Shown here piece by piece: positions 42,430 through 55,104 of a stretch of 64,000 nucleotides of DNA; position 1 is the first letter of the stretch, and each line of letters starts with the position of its first letter. The DNA lies in contig NC_079509.1 in assembly GCF_030052815.1 (NCBI RefSeq), forward strand, positions 43,146,750-43,210,749. The letters are read 5' to 3'. Under the pieces are notes generated by a model that had not been told where the DNA came from, ran no database searches, and saw only the letters and a program-made list of their open reading frames with translations. The position numbers and the translations under genes were made by a program. The stretch is from Hevea brasiliensis (taxonomy: Eukaryota > Streptophyta > Magnoliopsida > Malpighiales > Euphorbiaceae).

Positions 42430-43551
42430 GAATGCACCTAAGGTTTCGCTCCATACCTCTACTGCTCTATGTGGGAAGACTTGGGTGACCTTGAAAGGTC
42501 CAGACCATCTTGATTTCAGCTTCCCTGGAAAGAGTTTCAATCTAGAGTTGAATAAGAGGACAAGATCTCCTTTTTTTTTTTCTTTTTTTATCTTTTTCCT
42601 TGCTATGCACCTGTCATGCCATCTTTTGGTTTTATCCTTAAAGATTTTGGCATTTTCGTATGCATCTTGTCAGATTTCTTCCAGCTCATTTAGTTGTAAG
42701 CGCCTTTTTTCACCAGCAGCCTTGAGGTCAAAGTTTAGTAGCTGAATTGTCTAGTAGGCTTTATGCTCAATTTCAACAGGGAGATGGCATGATTTTCCAT
42801 AAATCAGTCGGAAGGGTGTTGTGCCAATTGGGGTTTTATATGCAGTGCGGTATGCCCATAGTGCATCATCTAGCTTCATGCACTAGTCTTTCCTGGATTT
42901 ATTTACAGTTTTCTCCAAAATCTGCTTTAGTTCCCTGTTTGATATTTCTACTTGACCACTGGTTTGAGGATGATAAGGTGTGGCCACCATGTGAGTCACT
43001 CCATACCTTTTCAGTAGTGTTTCGAATTGTTGGTTGCAGAAGTGGCTTCCTCCATCATTGATTATCTCTTGTGGTGTGCCAAATCTTGTGAAGATGTTCT
43101 TCTTAAGGAACTTGATGACCACTCTTGCATTGTTGGTTGGCGTTGCAATAGCTTCTACCCATTTTGACACATAATCAACTCCACCTAGGATATACTTGTT
43201 TCCATGGGAAGAGGGAAATGGTCCCATGAAGTCTATTCCCCATACATCAAACAATTCTATCTCAAGTATGCCATGCAATGGCATTTCATTCCTTTTTGAA
43301 CTGTTACCTGTTCCTTGGCATTGATCACAAACTAGCACAAAGGATCTTACTTTCTTAAATAAATGTGGCCAGCAAAACCCTGCTTGTAAAATCTTGGCTG
43401 TGGTTTTTGAAGTGCCTAAATGTCCTCCATATAGTGATGAATAGTAGTAATAAATGATATTTTCCATATCTTTCTCTGGTATGCACCTTCTTATCAGCCC
43501 ATCATTACATCTCTTGTACAGTAGTAGTTCTTCCCATAAGTAATATCTCAC
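42430..43551 (-). pseudogene. int: Athila integrase
   Basis: Open from 43551 to 42883, then readable with stops to about 42560. The zinc finger retains [10 protein letters not shown] and CDQCQ, but the first His of the HHCC set appears as Tyr ([11 protein letters not shown]). The core D-D-E triad is present in [17 protein letters not shown] and [16 protein letters not shown]. The C-terminal part ([35 protein letters not shown]) has three TAG/TAA stops, the first at 42883 in place of Trp. It ends in a lysine-rich stretch (poly-T on the + strand at 42570-42590). Confidence 0.85.
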
Positions 43552-43628
43552 ATTATGTAGGAATTTTTTTTCTTTGCTGATAAGTCATGTTTGGAGGTAG
43601 TACCCTGCATACAAGAAAATTAACAAAG

Positions 43629-44195
43629 TCAACGTACCATGGAGCTTTGGAGAAATTGCTCATCAGGAAATGAATTGTCAATTGGAAAATCTTCGAAATC
43701 TTCCATGTACTCCAGTTTTAGTCTAGAAAGATGGTTAGCTACTAAATTTTCAGATCCCTTTTTGTCCTTTATTTCAAGGTCAAATTCTTGCAGGAGTAGA
43801 ATCCATCGAATCAGTCTTGGTTTTGCTTCTTTTTTGTTCATAAGGTACCGGATTGCAACATGGTTTGTGAATACAATGACTTTTGACCCGATGAGGTAAG
43901 ATCTAAATTTGTCCATTACAAATACCACTGCTAGGAATTCCTTTTCTGTGGTAGCATAATTGATTTGTGCATCATCGAGTGTCTTGCTAGCATAAGAAAT
44001 AGAATGGAGCTTTTTATCTTTTCTTTGCCCGAGCACTGCTCCAACTGCAAAATCGCTCGCGTCGCACATAACCTCGAATGGTAGCTCCCAATTTGGTGGC
44101 TGCATTATTGGTGCTGATATCATGGCCTCTTTGATTCTGTTAAAGGAGACAAGACAATTTTCATCAAAATCAAAGGGAACATCTTGGTTTAACAA
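43629..44195 (-). pseudogene. Athila RNase H
   Basis: Minus-strand ORF with [18 protein letters not shown] (catalytic Asp), [20 protein letters not shown] (Glu) and [16 protein letters not shown], where the usual TDH is TNH (Asp to Asn). It is followed by the tether ([31 protein letters not shown]). A stop separates it from integrase. Confidence 0.82.
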
Positions 44196-45366
44196 GTTAG
44201 TAAGTGGCTTAGCTATTTTGGAAAACTCCTTGACAAATCTACTATTTTGGAAAAGTCTTTGATAAATCTTCTGTAAAATCCTGCATGTCTCAAAAAGCTT
44301 TACACTCCCTTGACTGATGTTGGTGGTGGTATGCTTTCAATGATCTCAATTTTCGCCTTATCTACTTTAATTCCTCTTTCTGATATCAAATGTCCCAAAA
44401 CTATACCTTCCCTTACCATAAAGTGGCATTTTTCCCAATTTAGGACTAGGTTTGATTCTTCACATCTTTGCAACACCTTAGATAAATTAGCCAGGCAATC
44501 ATAAAAAGTAGTTCCATAGACAGAAAAATCATCCATAAAAACTTCCATAATATCTTCAATATAATAAGAAAAGATAGCCATCATGCATCTTTGAAAGGTA
44601 GCAGGGGCATTACAAAGACCAAAAGGTATTCTCCTATATGCCAATGTTCTATAGTGAATGTTGTCTTTTCTTGGTCTTCTGGGTGAATAGGAATTTGAAA
44701 GAATCCCGAATACCCATCCAGGTAACAGAAATAAGAGTGTTTCGCTAATCTTTCTAGCATTTGGTCAATGAAGGGGAGGGGGAAATGGCCTTTTGTAGTG
44801 GCACCATTCAATTTTCTATAATCTATGCACATTCGCCAACCAGTGACTACTCTAATAGGGATTAGTTTATTGCTTGCATTATGGATAACAATTGTCCTAC
44901 CTTTCTTAGGAACTATATGTACTGGACTAACCCATTTACTATTAGAAATTGGGTATATGATACCTGCATCTAGAAGTTTTAAAATTTCTTTCTTGATTAC
45001 CTCTTTCATGTTTGGGTTAAGTCTTCTCTGGTGTTCGATTGTGGGTTTACTGTTTTCTTCCATGGGTATCCTATGCATGCAAATCGAAGGGTTGATTCCC
45101 TTCAGGTCTTCTATTTTATACCCTAATGCTTTGCTATGGATCCTAAGTTCTCTTAACAATTTTTCCTCTTCTAACTTAGACAGGCTAGCATTGATTGTAA
45201 CAGGATATTTAGAATTTAAGTCTAGAAATGCATACCTTAACAAAGACGAGAGAGGTTTAAGCTCTACCTGTTCGGCATTTTCCTGGAGCTTACCTTCGGT
45301 TTGTTCCTCCTTTAAATCCTCCATCTCAGAAGCCTTAGCTAAAGGTAGGGTTGGAGGAGCTGCCAA
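44196..45366 (-). pseudogene. pol: Athila reverse transcriptase
   Basis: From 45366: a linker with VELKPLSSLLRYAFLD (a typical Athila pre-RT box), then SKWVSPVHIVPKKG, WRMCIDYRKLN, CYLDGYSGFFQIPI (first Asp). A frame shift lies near 44640-44670. In the next frame follow YRRIPFGLCNAPATFQRCM, VFMDDFSVYG (intact FMDD box), LVLNWEKCHFMV and LGHLISERGI, to 44300. Between 44196 and 44300 the frame is lost, and a short direct duplication (ttttggaaaa...tgayaaatct, 44218-44262) is seen. Confidence 0.85.
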
Positions 45367-46539
45367 CTATTGTGCATATGCTGCTATTTCAGTATTTTCA
45401 TCATCCATTGTGTGGCTGTGCACAATACATGCTTCAAGAGGATCTTTAGGATGTGTCTTATGAAATTCCTCTTTATCTTGTTCGTTAATTATGTCAACCT
45501 TGAAGCATTCATCAAGTTCAAATTTGTGTTTCATTGTGTTGAACAAGTTGAACTCCACTTCTTCTTCTCCTATCTTGAGGGTTAATCGTCCATTTTTGAC
45601 GTCTATGATGGCTCCGACAGTTGCCAAGAATGGTCTTCCCAAGATGATGGGAATTTGGACATCTTCTTCCATCTCAAGGACAACAAAGTCTACTGGAATG
45701 AAGAATTTGCCCACTTTGATAGGGATGTTTTCAAGCATCCCTCCAGGATATTTAATGGATCAATCAGCAAATTGTAATGAGATTGTTGTGGGTTTCAGTT
45801 CCCCAATTTCCAGCTTTTTGCATATTGATAGAGGCATTAGGCTGTCGCTTGCTCCAAGATCGCAGAGGGCCTTGTCAATTTTCTTGTTACCAATGATACA
45901 GGGTATGGAGAAGCTTCCTGGATCCTTCAACTTTAGAGGCAGTTTGTTTTGCAGAATGGCACTGCATTCCTCTGTTAGAGCTACTGTTCCATAGTCCTCT
46001 AGCTTACTTTTCTTTGACAGAATTTCCTTAAGAAATTTGGCATAAGATGGCATCTGAAAAAGTGCTTCAGTGAAGGGGATGTTAATGTAAAGTTTCTGTA
46101 AAACTTCCGAAAAATTCCCAAACTGCTTGTCCAATTTGACTTTGTGAAATCTCTGGGGAAAAGGTAAAGGAGGCTGGTATGGTTCTGGTAATTTCTTTAT
46201 CTTCCTTGCTTCCTCTTCTTGATCTTTCTTAGCTTTTTCCTCCTTTTTCTCTGCTTGGTCTTTAGATTTTTCTATGGTTTCCTCTGTCGATTCTACCTCT
46301 GGTTGTAATAGAGTTTTCCCACTCCTCAGTGCAACTGCCTTACAATGCTCCCTTGGGTTCATTTCTGGTTGACTTGGAAGTTTGTCAGTAGCCTTACTTG
46401 AAGAACTTGCCTGCTGAGCAATTTGATTCTCTAGCATCTTATTTTGGGTAGCAAGTTGGTCCATTCTGGAAGTCAGCTGTTTAATCAATTCAGTTTGTTG
46501 TTGTTGAGCTACTAGGAATCCTTTCATCATGGTTTCCAT
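45367..46539 (-). pseudogene. pro: Athila gag C-terminus and aspartic protease
   Basis: 46539-45760 starts with a Gln-rich coiled coil (VAQQQQTELIKQLTSRM), then a Lys/Glu-rich linker and PYQPPLPFPQR. The protease box DLGASDSLMPLSI lies near 45870-45840. After a TGA at about 45760 (Arg CGA expected) the frame continues at 45738-45367 with VDFVVLEMEED and PIILGRPFLATVGAIID, the protease C-terminal box. The protease is in frame with gag, as usual in Athila. Confidence 0.83.
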
Positions 46540-47623
46540 GGTTATTTTCGATTCAGGTTATTGAGGTTGGAGAGGTAGTGATGGCTGTGCAAGGTTCTGA
46601 CCTCTGTTCTGAAATCCAGGGGGTGGTGGAGGTTTGTACCCTTGTTGCTTATTTATTGGCTGGTTCTGCGGACTGGACCATGAGAAGTTTGGGTGGTTTT
46701 TCCATTCAGGGTTGTAAGTATTTGAATACGGATTGTTTGGCTGCCCCTGGTTGAAGTTTCCTCCATTATTCACATAGTTCATATGTTCTATAGGTTCGTT
46801 GAAATTATAGTATTCTGAATTCATGTACCCTCCTTTGTAGCTGCTTTCATGTTGACTATTTGTACCAACTGTGTTGGCTTGCATTCTTTCGAGTTTCTTT
46901 GTGAGCTGATCAAACTGGGCATTTATCCTGCTCAGGGCATCTACTTCCAGGACTCCTGCAGTTCTTCTTGCATTTCCTCTTTCGTTTGACCACTCATAGT
47001 TATGGTATGCAATCCTTTCTAGGAGTTCAAGTGCTTATGGCACTGTTTTCTCCATTAGATCACCCTCTGCAGCTGAATCAACTATGCTCCTTGTAGAGGG
47101 TAGTAATCCATTATAGAAATTTTGCACTAATAGCCAATCTTCTATGCCATGGTGTGGACATTCCCTTTGTAAGTCTTTATATCTTTCCCATGTGTCATAG
47201 AGTGATTCTCCCTCCTTTTGTCTGAAGGTGTTGAGTTCAAGTCTCAGCTTTGCAGTCTTTGCAGGTGGGAAATATCTTACTAGAAAAGCTTGAGAGAGGT
47301 TTTCCTAGGTAGTGAATGTTCCAGCAGGTTGAGAAAGTAACCACTTCCTTGCCCTATCTCGAAGGGAGAATGGGAATTGCTTGATCAGACACTCCATTCA
47401 TCTTGAATGTATCACATAAGGCAAGAAAACACTAGAGGTGGTAGTGTGGGTCCTCTGTTGGTGAACCTGCAAACTGGGTTTGTTGAATCATTTGGAGCCA
47501 TACTGGTTTTAATTCAAAGTTGTTGGCTTCCACTGTGGGTCTAGTGACACTGGGCTGAAATCCTTGGACAGATGGAGCTCCGTAATCTCTCAAGAGTCTT
47601 GGTCTGTCATTATTATCGACCAT
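46540..47623 (-). pseudogene. gag: Athila gag
   Basis: The N-terminus at 47623-47432 (RPRLLRDYGAPS, ANNFELKPVWLQMIQQTQFAGSPTEDPHYHL) is diagnostic for Athila gag. From 47431 to 46885 the frame is full of stops and shifts. 46884-46558 holds an Asn/Gly/Pro-rich stretch (NPEWKNHPNFSWSSP, QGYKPPPPPGF). A TAA at 46558 separates this from the next open piece in the same frame. Confidence 0.78.
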
Positions 47624-47868
47624 GGTTGGGATTTTGGGATCTCCTTGATCGTGCTCTTAATGTTTCCTTTCCTTTCTGATGGCTTTCAGAGTTCTGTCTA
47701 TTTTTGGATCACAGTCCAAAATTTCTTCTGGCTTTGTTCTGGTCATATACCAGATCGGGTACCTGAGAGAAAAGAAAAGAAATACAACCAATAAAATAAA
47801 ATAAAATAATAAATATAATTGCCTAAATCAGCTAAATCGCCTATCGCTTAATATTACTAAAAACAAAA
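47624..47868 (-). other. Athila 5' leader
   Basis: About 245 bases between the primer site and the gag remnant. A/T-rich near the primer site, with no gene seen. Confidence 0.45.
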
Positions 47869-47887
47869 TTCCTCAACAACGACGCCA
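47869..47887 (-). promoter_or_regulatory. Athila primer binding site
   Basis: The minus strand reads TGGCGTCGTTGTTGAGGAA, six bases inside the 5' LTR. It matches the tRNA-Asp-type site TGGCGCCGTTGCCGGGGAA with four transitions, all of C/G to T/A type. Confidence 0.7.
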
Positions 47888-47893
47888 AAAACT

Positions 47894-49489
47894 TGTTTCG
47901 CTATTTTGCAATTACCACAAGTGCATGTATCGCTAACAAGTAATAAAGTGATAAGTAGAGTATCGTTCCCACGAGGAATTTTTGTTTAGCAAGTACCAAT
48001 CTACACAGAAATCTTGACTGTCTAGGCTATCGAATACTTAGGGAATAAAGTTTGTTAACTTTAAATAATAAAATGGTAAACTTAAAACGAAATGATTTAT
48101 TTGAAGCAATTTTGGAATTAAGATTTCACACTTTAATCATACTAGGGATGTTATCTCATTTATTTACTGAATTAAGGGTCATTTTCCTTGATGGAAATCA
48201 GTCCTAAGCTATCCTAGATCCTCTCTCAAGGCATCTAGGGTGTATTCTAATTAACTCGAACCCTACTTTCGTGGTGATCAAATCAATTAAAATCCTTTAA
48301 GACATTTGACCAATTTTTAGGTTCCACAAAGGTATCAACCTATGTCTAGGTCAGAATTCCTTGGTTTAAGATCTCGATTTTCTAATGTTAATCTTCACCT
48401 TTCAGTCCTTCAGTTAACATCTATAATCATAACTAAGTGGGTACCAACACATAGCATGCATTAAGATCACAAGAAATTAAATCAAGAAACAAATCTCAAA
48501 TCCAATCAATAAAACTCAGTGTTCATCCATAATAATAATTACAAGAGCTACTCTCCCAAATCCAGAATAAGAAAACTACTCACTCATGGTGAGTTCAGCA
48601 AATATCATGACAAAAAGTAAAAATAATAAAAAAAGTGAGTTATGCAAAAGAAATAAAGTAATAAAATTCTGTCTAAGGAGAAGAAACGAAGGAACCAAAG
48701 AGAGTTTCAGCTTTGATCTTATGGAGCTTCAGCTGAAAGACTTCTTTTGGTACTAATGTAGAGCACGACAACAACAACCTTCAGCAGCATTCCTGACGAC
48801 AGTGGCCGCCCTCTTTCCTGGTGTTTTCTTTTCTATTTATATTGGTTGCCATAGGGTTAGGTCATTTTGAGTCCGAAAGGCTTTAGGAGTCTCATTCGAA
48901 CCAGAAAACAGGAGAGGAATTTGAGTCAAAAAATAGGCTGTAGCATAGTACACGGCCCGTGTGTCACTACACGGTTCCTGCAAAGTAGGGCCATGTAAAT
49001 TGCTGGAGGAGAATCACGTGGTCTTGTTTTGGCACAGAAAGTTACATGGGTCTGTGCCAACTACACGAGCCTGAGTACATGGGTCGTGTACTTTTGTTCC
49101 CATAAGGTTCTTCAAGCTTGTGCTCGGCAGAGATTTACATGGGTCTACTTACACGACCTGTGTACTTTGTGTTTCTCATCGATTCTCTTGGCTTTCTTCT
49201 GGCAGGGAGTTACACGGGTCTAGTGCTTGGTTTACACGACCTGTGTATTTTGTATCAACAACAATTCTTTTTTGTCTTTTTACCTCTCCAGGCTTTCCTT
49301 TGCACATCCATCCTTTGGGGCTTCACCAAAACACCTGAAATAATGCAAAAAACATGGAATTAAGGGCTTGGCAATTGAATTTATGAAAACTAATGAAAAA
49401 TCAACTATTATGCATGAAAATACTTGTCTAAATGCTATGATTTAGAATACAAATATGCTTAAAAATATCTATACAATTCAAGTGTATCA
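47894..49489 (-). repeat. Athila 5' LTR
   Basis: Starts TGTTTCGCTATTTTGC and ends ...gtgtatca, the pair of 37050-38646. TATAAATA on the minus strand is at 48841-48834. The palindrome cluster (48950-49245) differs in module number from the other LTR: it has an extra acacgagcctgagtacatgg module and lacks one cttgcagacttacacggg module. Confidence 0.88.
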
Positions 49490-51824
49490 CTATTCAATAT
49501 CCTTCTCAACTAAAACACACAATTTAAAGTGTTTCAGTACTCAGTTAAATTGTTTCTAATCATAAGGTTCCATAATTAAATTTTATTGATATTACTCCTT
49601 TCATTAGTCAACCTATAATGTTGACCTTTAATGCATACTAGGTGCATTAATTTTAATGTTACCAATGTCACATTTTATGGTCCTCAAGTGTTGGTATATG
49701 TTACCAATTTCATTTTAAAGTGTATTGCATTTTATTGCAAATTATCGGATTTTGGTATGCTATATTAACCTAGCCAGATGACCTAGTTCCCTCAGTTTTC
49801 GGGTTCTGGTCCCAATTACAAACTTGTAAGTCTATGTCTTAGTGAAATTTTTTTCATAAATTTTAGGTCATTTGGAGTTTACTAGACCAAGTTATGTCAT
49901 TTTACTATTGCTAGACAGATTGCAATAAAATGGCAAACTTAGGTCATTTCCGGTTCTGGCAGTTTTTATACCCTAAGTTTTGCAAGCATTTTGACTTGCT
50001 TATGGTCATTTCTGGGTTTTAGTGTCTTCACAAGATTTGTAGCTCTATGTCTAAGCTATCAATGGTATAAATTTCAGGTCATTTGGACCTGTTTTGAGTG
50101 AGTTATGGCCAAAATACTGACTGCTGTTCAAATGGTCAATTTTCAGGTTTGCAAAGTCAGTAATCCGGATTTGGTCAATTCTCATGCCACTTTTTGGACA
50201 GAATTTAGGTAGGCTTTCTTCATAAAAGTTGGCACATTTTGTGCCTAGTTTCATCTCCAATTAGCCTCATACCAATTGGAGTCACTCAATTCCATTTATA
50301 GCCTAAAACACATACTGCCCTTAACACATTTTTGAAGCCTTAACCATTCACACATTCAACTAACCATACTTCATTCCCAAACCAAATTCTGCATTTGTAT
50401 CATACCACAACCATTTATCACTTCATTTTATAGTCACTTTGGCAGAATATAATGACTTTAAATACACCAAATACAAATCTTAAATTACAAAGTCCATTTA
50501 TAATAACATATACACATAATACTCCTAACCATTACACATAACTTCCATCATCAAATTACATATTCATTCTCTACTAAATTCATATGCTGCCACTTTTAGT
50601 ACCATAATTCAACAAACCTTTCATGAATTTAAACCCTTCCAACTTCACCATAAGGCTGCCCAAATTGTTCATATACATCAAGCTTCCCAATTTCAACATG
50701 TGATCTCACTTTACATTCACAATTCACACATATACATAAAAATCAAACTCTTATACATTTAAGAACTCTAATTAACTTCATTACCCATCAAATTCATATA
50801 AGAACAAACCACTTACCTTTCACTTCTGTGGCTGCCCAAAATGGTACACTTCAAAAACTCATCAAACCTCAACATTTCTTCCACAAATCAACTCACCACA
50901 ACACCCACACAAGCTTTAACAAAGAAAGAAAGAAGAAATGGTTACTTACCTCTTGTGGACTTCCTCAAATCTCCACTAAATCTCTTCTTTCTTGTTCCCT
51001 AAAGGCTGCCCAAGGTGTGTAGACCACTTTTAATGAAGACACTTATAGGAATCATGGCTTGAATCATGGTAGATGAGGACTTTGCATGAAACGGCCATGG
51101 GAGAGTTTGAGAGAAACCATTTTCAGCCATGAGAGAGCTTAGTGAGGATGATGAAGTGAGTGGGGAAATCTGTCCTCATTTTAAGTATTTATGTGTCCAC
51201 TTAGTGCTCCACTAAACATACTTTAATTATATTATATTCTAAGGTTTCAATAATTGCAATTTTGACCTTAATTTCTCTTAAATTACATTTTTATCTTTAA
51301 TTCCATTTTTCATTAGATTTTCCAAATGTAATACTATTTATTTTTCATTGACATTTAGGTCAAAAGCCAATTCTAGGTGTCAAATGACCAAAGTGCCCCT
51401 ATTCGGGTTGTACTCCCGATTTTTTGGTAACACCGATTTTTATCGATTTCTCGATTTTTCATTTTTTTTTTGTACTAATTAATTAATTTTTCTTTGATAT
51501 TTCTAATATCATTTATACTTCAATAGAAGTTTATTTAAGTCTTAAAAATATTTCCCAGGGTTTCCCGCGGTCCAGAGCTAGTCAATGGTCCACGTCGCAA
51601 CTTCCCGATGCGATCACCCATCGCTACGATTTTTGGCTCATTTAACTTAGTTACATTTTCTCTCTTTTATTTTTTCTTTATTTTACTTGTCTTTTTCTCT
51701 ATTGTATTTTATTATTTCATATCTTCTCACTAACAATTAAGTGTAGTTTCAAGCATTCTAGCTGTCCAGATAGACACTGGTCACCGAAACAGTAGAACAC
51801 ACTACCGAACATAGGGGTGTTACA
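49490..51824 (-). repeat. 3' LTR of element X, right segment
   Basis: Continues the LTR of X after the Athila insertion (49490-49494 is the target duplication). On the minus strand it starts TGTAACACCCCTATG at 51824, directly after the polypurine tract. With 35787-37049 it forms an LTR of about 3.6 kb with extended terminal inverted repeats (TGTAACACC / GGTGTGACA). It is related to W along 23880-26219. Confidence 0.8.
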
Positions 51825-51840
51825 ATTTTCCCCCCTTTAA
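51825..51840 (-). promoter_or_regulatory. Polypurine tract of element X
   Basis: The minus strand reads ttaaaggggggaaaat immediately before the TGTAAC start of the 3' LTR. Confidence 0.75.
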
Positions 51841-52387
51841 AATAAATTTCGTCCGCAAAATTTTACCCAACAGTCGTCGTACAATCGTCATACATTTATT
51901 TTCTCCTTTTTATATGATCGTATATTCTTCCTTCCTTTGAATTTGTATAAGACTTTTAACAATCTAATACAATATTTAATTTGTTTGTATAACACCAATC
52001 TTCTCTTACTATTTTTCTGTCTAATATTTCGATTCATGTTTCCTTATTGAATGACCATTGAGGTCATGTTAAAATTATTTATCTAATCATTGGTCCTCTG
52101 ACCATTCTAGTTAACAATCTTACTCATATTCGTAATATTTATTTGTTACATCTGAATCAACTGTTCAAATTTTTACTTCCACAACTCTTTTATCTATCGA
52201 TTTTCAATAATTTATTGTATTCTAAGAAATATCTTTCGCTAGCAAATTCTTCCAAAAATAATTCCAAAAAGACTAGTCACTAACATATCAAAATTTATTT
52301 TTATAAGAGGGATAGTAGGAAGGCAAACAATGCTGGCACTAACATAAAAGTATGCAGACCCCGGGTCAAACAATGCATATATATATC
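51841..52387 (-). other. Internal region of X after gag, no pol
   Basis: About 550 A/T-rich bases between the end of gag and the polypurine tract, where a full element would have 3-4 kb of protease, RT, RNase H and integrase. I find no pol motif here on either strand. Confidence 0.65.
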
Positions 52388-53675
52388 TTAGTTAAAAATT
52401 GAGAAAATACCAGCAACAATGTCAGAAGTCTCAGCCTCTTCCCTCTGTCGTATAGTGTATATTCTAGCTGAAGAATCACCTTGTTCAAGCTGATTCACAG
52501 TACTCTGACTTCCAAGTGTACTACCCCTACCTCTACCTCTGCCTCTACTAACTGATGGTGAACTCCTTGGGGTAGAAACTTGGGCTGATCCCTCTGGTGT
52601 AGTAAATGATCCAAAACGGCATGGATTTATACAATCCTTAGCAAAATGACCAGTCTCTCCACAATTAAAACATGCTCCTATGGCTCTATAACATAACCCA
52701 CTATGTAGTTTACCACAAGTTTCACAAAGTCGATCCGACAGCATATTTCTGGGTTTCTACTGAGTTTGCTGATCCGATTGTGGTGGTTTCTGTCCAGAAG
52801 ATCTATCTCTACCCGATTCGCGTGAGCTAGATCCTCCAAAGTGCTTTCTCTTTCCTGACCCACTATTAGGAACTTGATCAGTAGTCTTTCTAATTTTCTC
52901 TTTTTCTTCTGTACCCTTTTCAACTGTTTCTTCATTCTCGATTCTTTCGAATTCTAGGGCTTGCATTATTAGCTCTGAGAAATTCTAGTGTCAGAATCCC
53001 ACATCTTGCATTCTTAGACTAGGCCTTAACCCAGCCTTAAAATGTTTAAATCTGTCTCTAGGAGTGGTAAGCAGGCTTCCTGCATAATGACTCAATCGAG
53101 AAAAGTTTCTCTCATATTCTGCCACTGTTCTGTTCCTTTGCTTCAGGCTTAAGAACTCCATAGCTTCTGGTCCACATAAACATCTGGGACATATTTTTTT
53201 GTCTGAACTCTCTGAGAAAGTCATCCCATGTCAGCACTGGAGGTTCCACCAAAATGTGGAGAATAGTTTTCCACCAGTCATATGCATCCCCTTGTAAAAG
53301 TGAGACCGAGTATTCAAACTTCAGCTCATTGGTGCTGTGCAGCTTCCTAAAAACTCTTTCCATCCTTTCCAACCATTGTTCTGCCTCTAGCGGATCCACT
53401 ATCCCCTTGAACTTAGTAGCCCCATATTTAATCAACTTGTCAAACTGCCTAGCTGAAGGCTGTGGTTGTACTACTGGTGTCTGTAGTGGGGCTTGAGTGG
53501 GCATGTTACCAGCCATCTGTTGGAACATCACACCCATCTGCTGAGCAAATTGAGCAGGGAACTGTGGTATTGAGGGGATTAGTGCAGCTGATCCACTCAC
53601 ATTTTGAAAGGCTAGGGCTTCCCCTTGTACCTTAGCCTCTACTGATTGATCGACTGAACGGTCCCCTTCTTCCAT
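52388..53675 (-). pseudogene. gag: gag of element X
   Basis: ATG 53675. A Gln/Pro-rich N-terminus leads to the gag core (FDKLIKYGATKFKGIVDPLEAEQWLERMERVF, with GDAYDWW and LTWDDFLREF). A shift near 53200 follows, then KQRNRTVAEYERNFSRLSHYA. After TGA 52991 and TAG 52757 come a CETCGKLHSGLC motif and a classic zinc knuckle CFNCGETGHFAKDC (about 52675-52630), an Arg/Gly-rich stretch and the end at TAA 52388 (DIVAGIFSIFN). The type resembles chromoviral (Tekay/Del-like) gag. The normal continuation into protease is cut off just after this point. Confidence 0.82.
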
Positions 53676-53841
53676 AGTTAATTAGAGGATATTATACCTC
53701 TTGAACAAATAACATAAGGAGATTTCCTCCTGTTAGTGCATATTTATAATGTAATGTACTGTATGTATCAAACCATGACATTAAGCAGTTGTACTATGAA
53801 GAAAGAATATTCAAATTACAGGTCAAAACAGAATTTAAAAA

Positions 53842-53860
53842 CAAGGCTTTGATACCACTA
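53842..53860 (-). promoter_or_regulatory. Primer binding site of element X
   Basis: The minus strand reads TAGTGGTATCAAAGCCTTG, five bases inside the LTR end. TGGTATCAAAGC differs by one base from the initiator-Met tRNA site TGGTATCAGAGC. Confidence 0.75.
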
Positions 53861-53865
53861 AAACA

Positions 53866-55104
53866 TGTCATACCTTACCCCTCCGTAAGGCATAACATTA
53901 TCCCGTAGTATACCTAATGAATTACCAAACTTCGCCTACTGATAACTCATTAAATACACTACAAGGGATTTTAAATCTTTTTTTATTTCTTTTTATAGTG
54001 GTGAGCACTTTTAACAGGTATAATTTTTTTTTTTATCTGAAGTGAACCAATTAACAAATCTGAAGTATCAATAATTTCTGTAAAAATTTTGGCAGAGTGC
54101 TGTCTGTATTTTGAATAAAACAGTTTCTTCAAAAACCTGTAAAAAACACTTTCAATATATTTCTTCAATCCCAAACTCCAATAATAGTTCAACACAATAA
54201 ATTTCTCAACATTTGTCAACTCAATTCAACATAAATTTTCCAGTGTTTCCAAAAGCTAAGATAAGAGAAATATATCACAATATTTTTATAGGCCAAAATA
54301 ATTTACAATTTTAGTTTACAACTGCTCAAGACCAGTATAATATATACATACAGTTCACATACATTACAACAAAAATTACAAAAATATGGCATACTCAATA
54401 TACCCGGCGAAATCTCAAAATATAGCACAAGCAGCCTACTCTGTTGCTCTGTCCATCTGTCTACCTGCGACAGTAATGAAAAAGCTATCGCTGAGTAAAA
54501 TTTACTCAGTGGTACACAATAACAATTTAAAATGCGATATATAAAACTTTTATTGAAAATTTACAATTCAAATAGTTCACAATTTTTCAAAGCTTATATA
54601 ACACAAATTTGATCAAACAATTGAATAACACAGTGTTGCCAATCAATAACACAACTTAGGTCATGACACAAACTTTTCTAAACATGCTGTGTTATATACC
54701 ACGACAAGGCATACTCACCCCACTAATGAGAACTCATACATACCCACCTCAGACTGGCAAGTCAAAGAGGGAGGAATATAGTCTTACTCACCCCATAAAT
54801 GAAGGAGGAACATGGTAATCTTGTCATGCCAAGTATGAATCAAAACAATTCCAAATCACCATATTTAAATATTTCATACAAGCCACAAATCATATTTTAT
54901 CTCAAAATTTTCATTTACAAAGTAGGCAACACAATAATTTCCAAATAAAATTCCCAAAGTTAAAATAATAAAAAATTATTTATAACTCAATTCTCCAAAT
55001 AAATTTTCTAGTAAAAGCAGTGAATATAAAAAGTATTGTGCACAAACCTTGGATGAGTCACCTCTTGGCCTTGAATCAATGTTCCTTATGCTCTTCAATA
55101 TCCT
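53866..55104 (-). repeat. 5' LTR of element X (interrupted by Y)
   Basis: Matches 35787-37049 plus the first bases after 49494 (caatatcct), then stops at 55104, where LTR Y begins. The remainder should lie right of the window. The minus-strand ORF at 53983-54219 has a counterpart at 35843-36103 but no domain. Confidence 0.78.

Larger units (their letters stand above)
37050..49489 (-). mobile_element. Athila-type Ty3/gypsy element inserted in the LTR of X
   Basis: LTRs 37050-38646 and 47894-49489 (1597 and 1596 bases, TG...CA) flank gag, protease, RT, RNase H, integrase and an Athila ORF-1 type gene, all on the minus strand. The target duplication is ctctt (37045-37049) against ctatt (49490-49494), one mismatch. 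The unoccupied site is visible in the sister LTR at 55089-55102 (atgctcttcaatatcc). The tRNA-Asp-type primer site, the third gene after integrase and the protein motifs place it in the Athila lineage. All genes are broken. LTR divergence is low, about 5 percent by eye. Confidence 0.9.

Noticed and set aside
44825..45994. + strand ORFs of 212 and 167 codons
   Set aside because: Exact antisense shadows of the Athila RT and protease.
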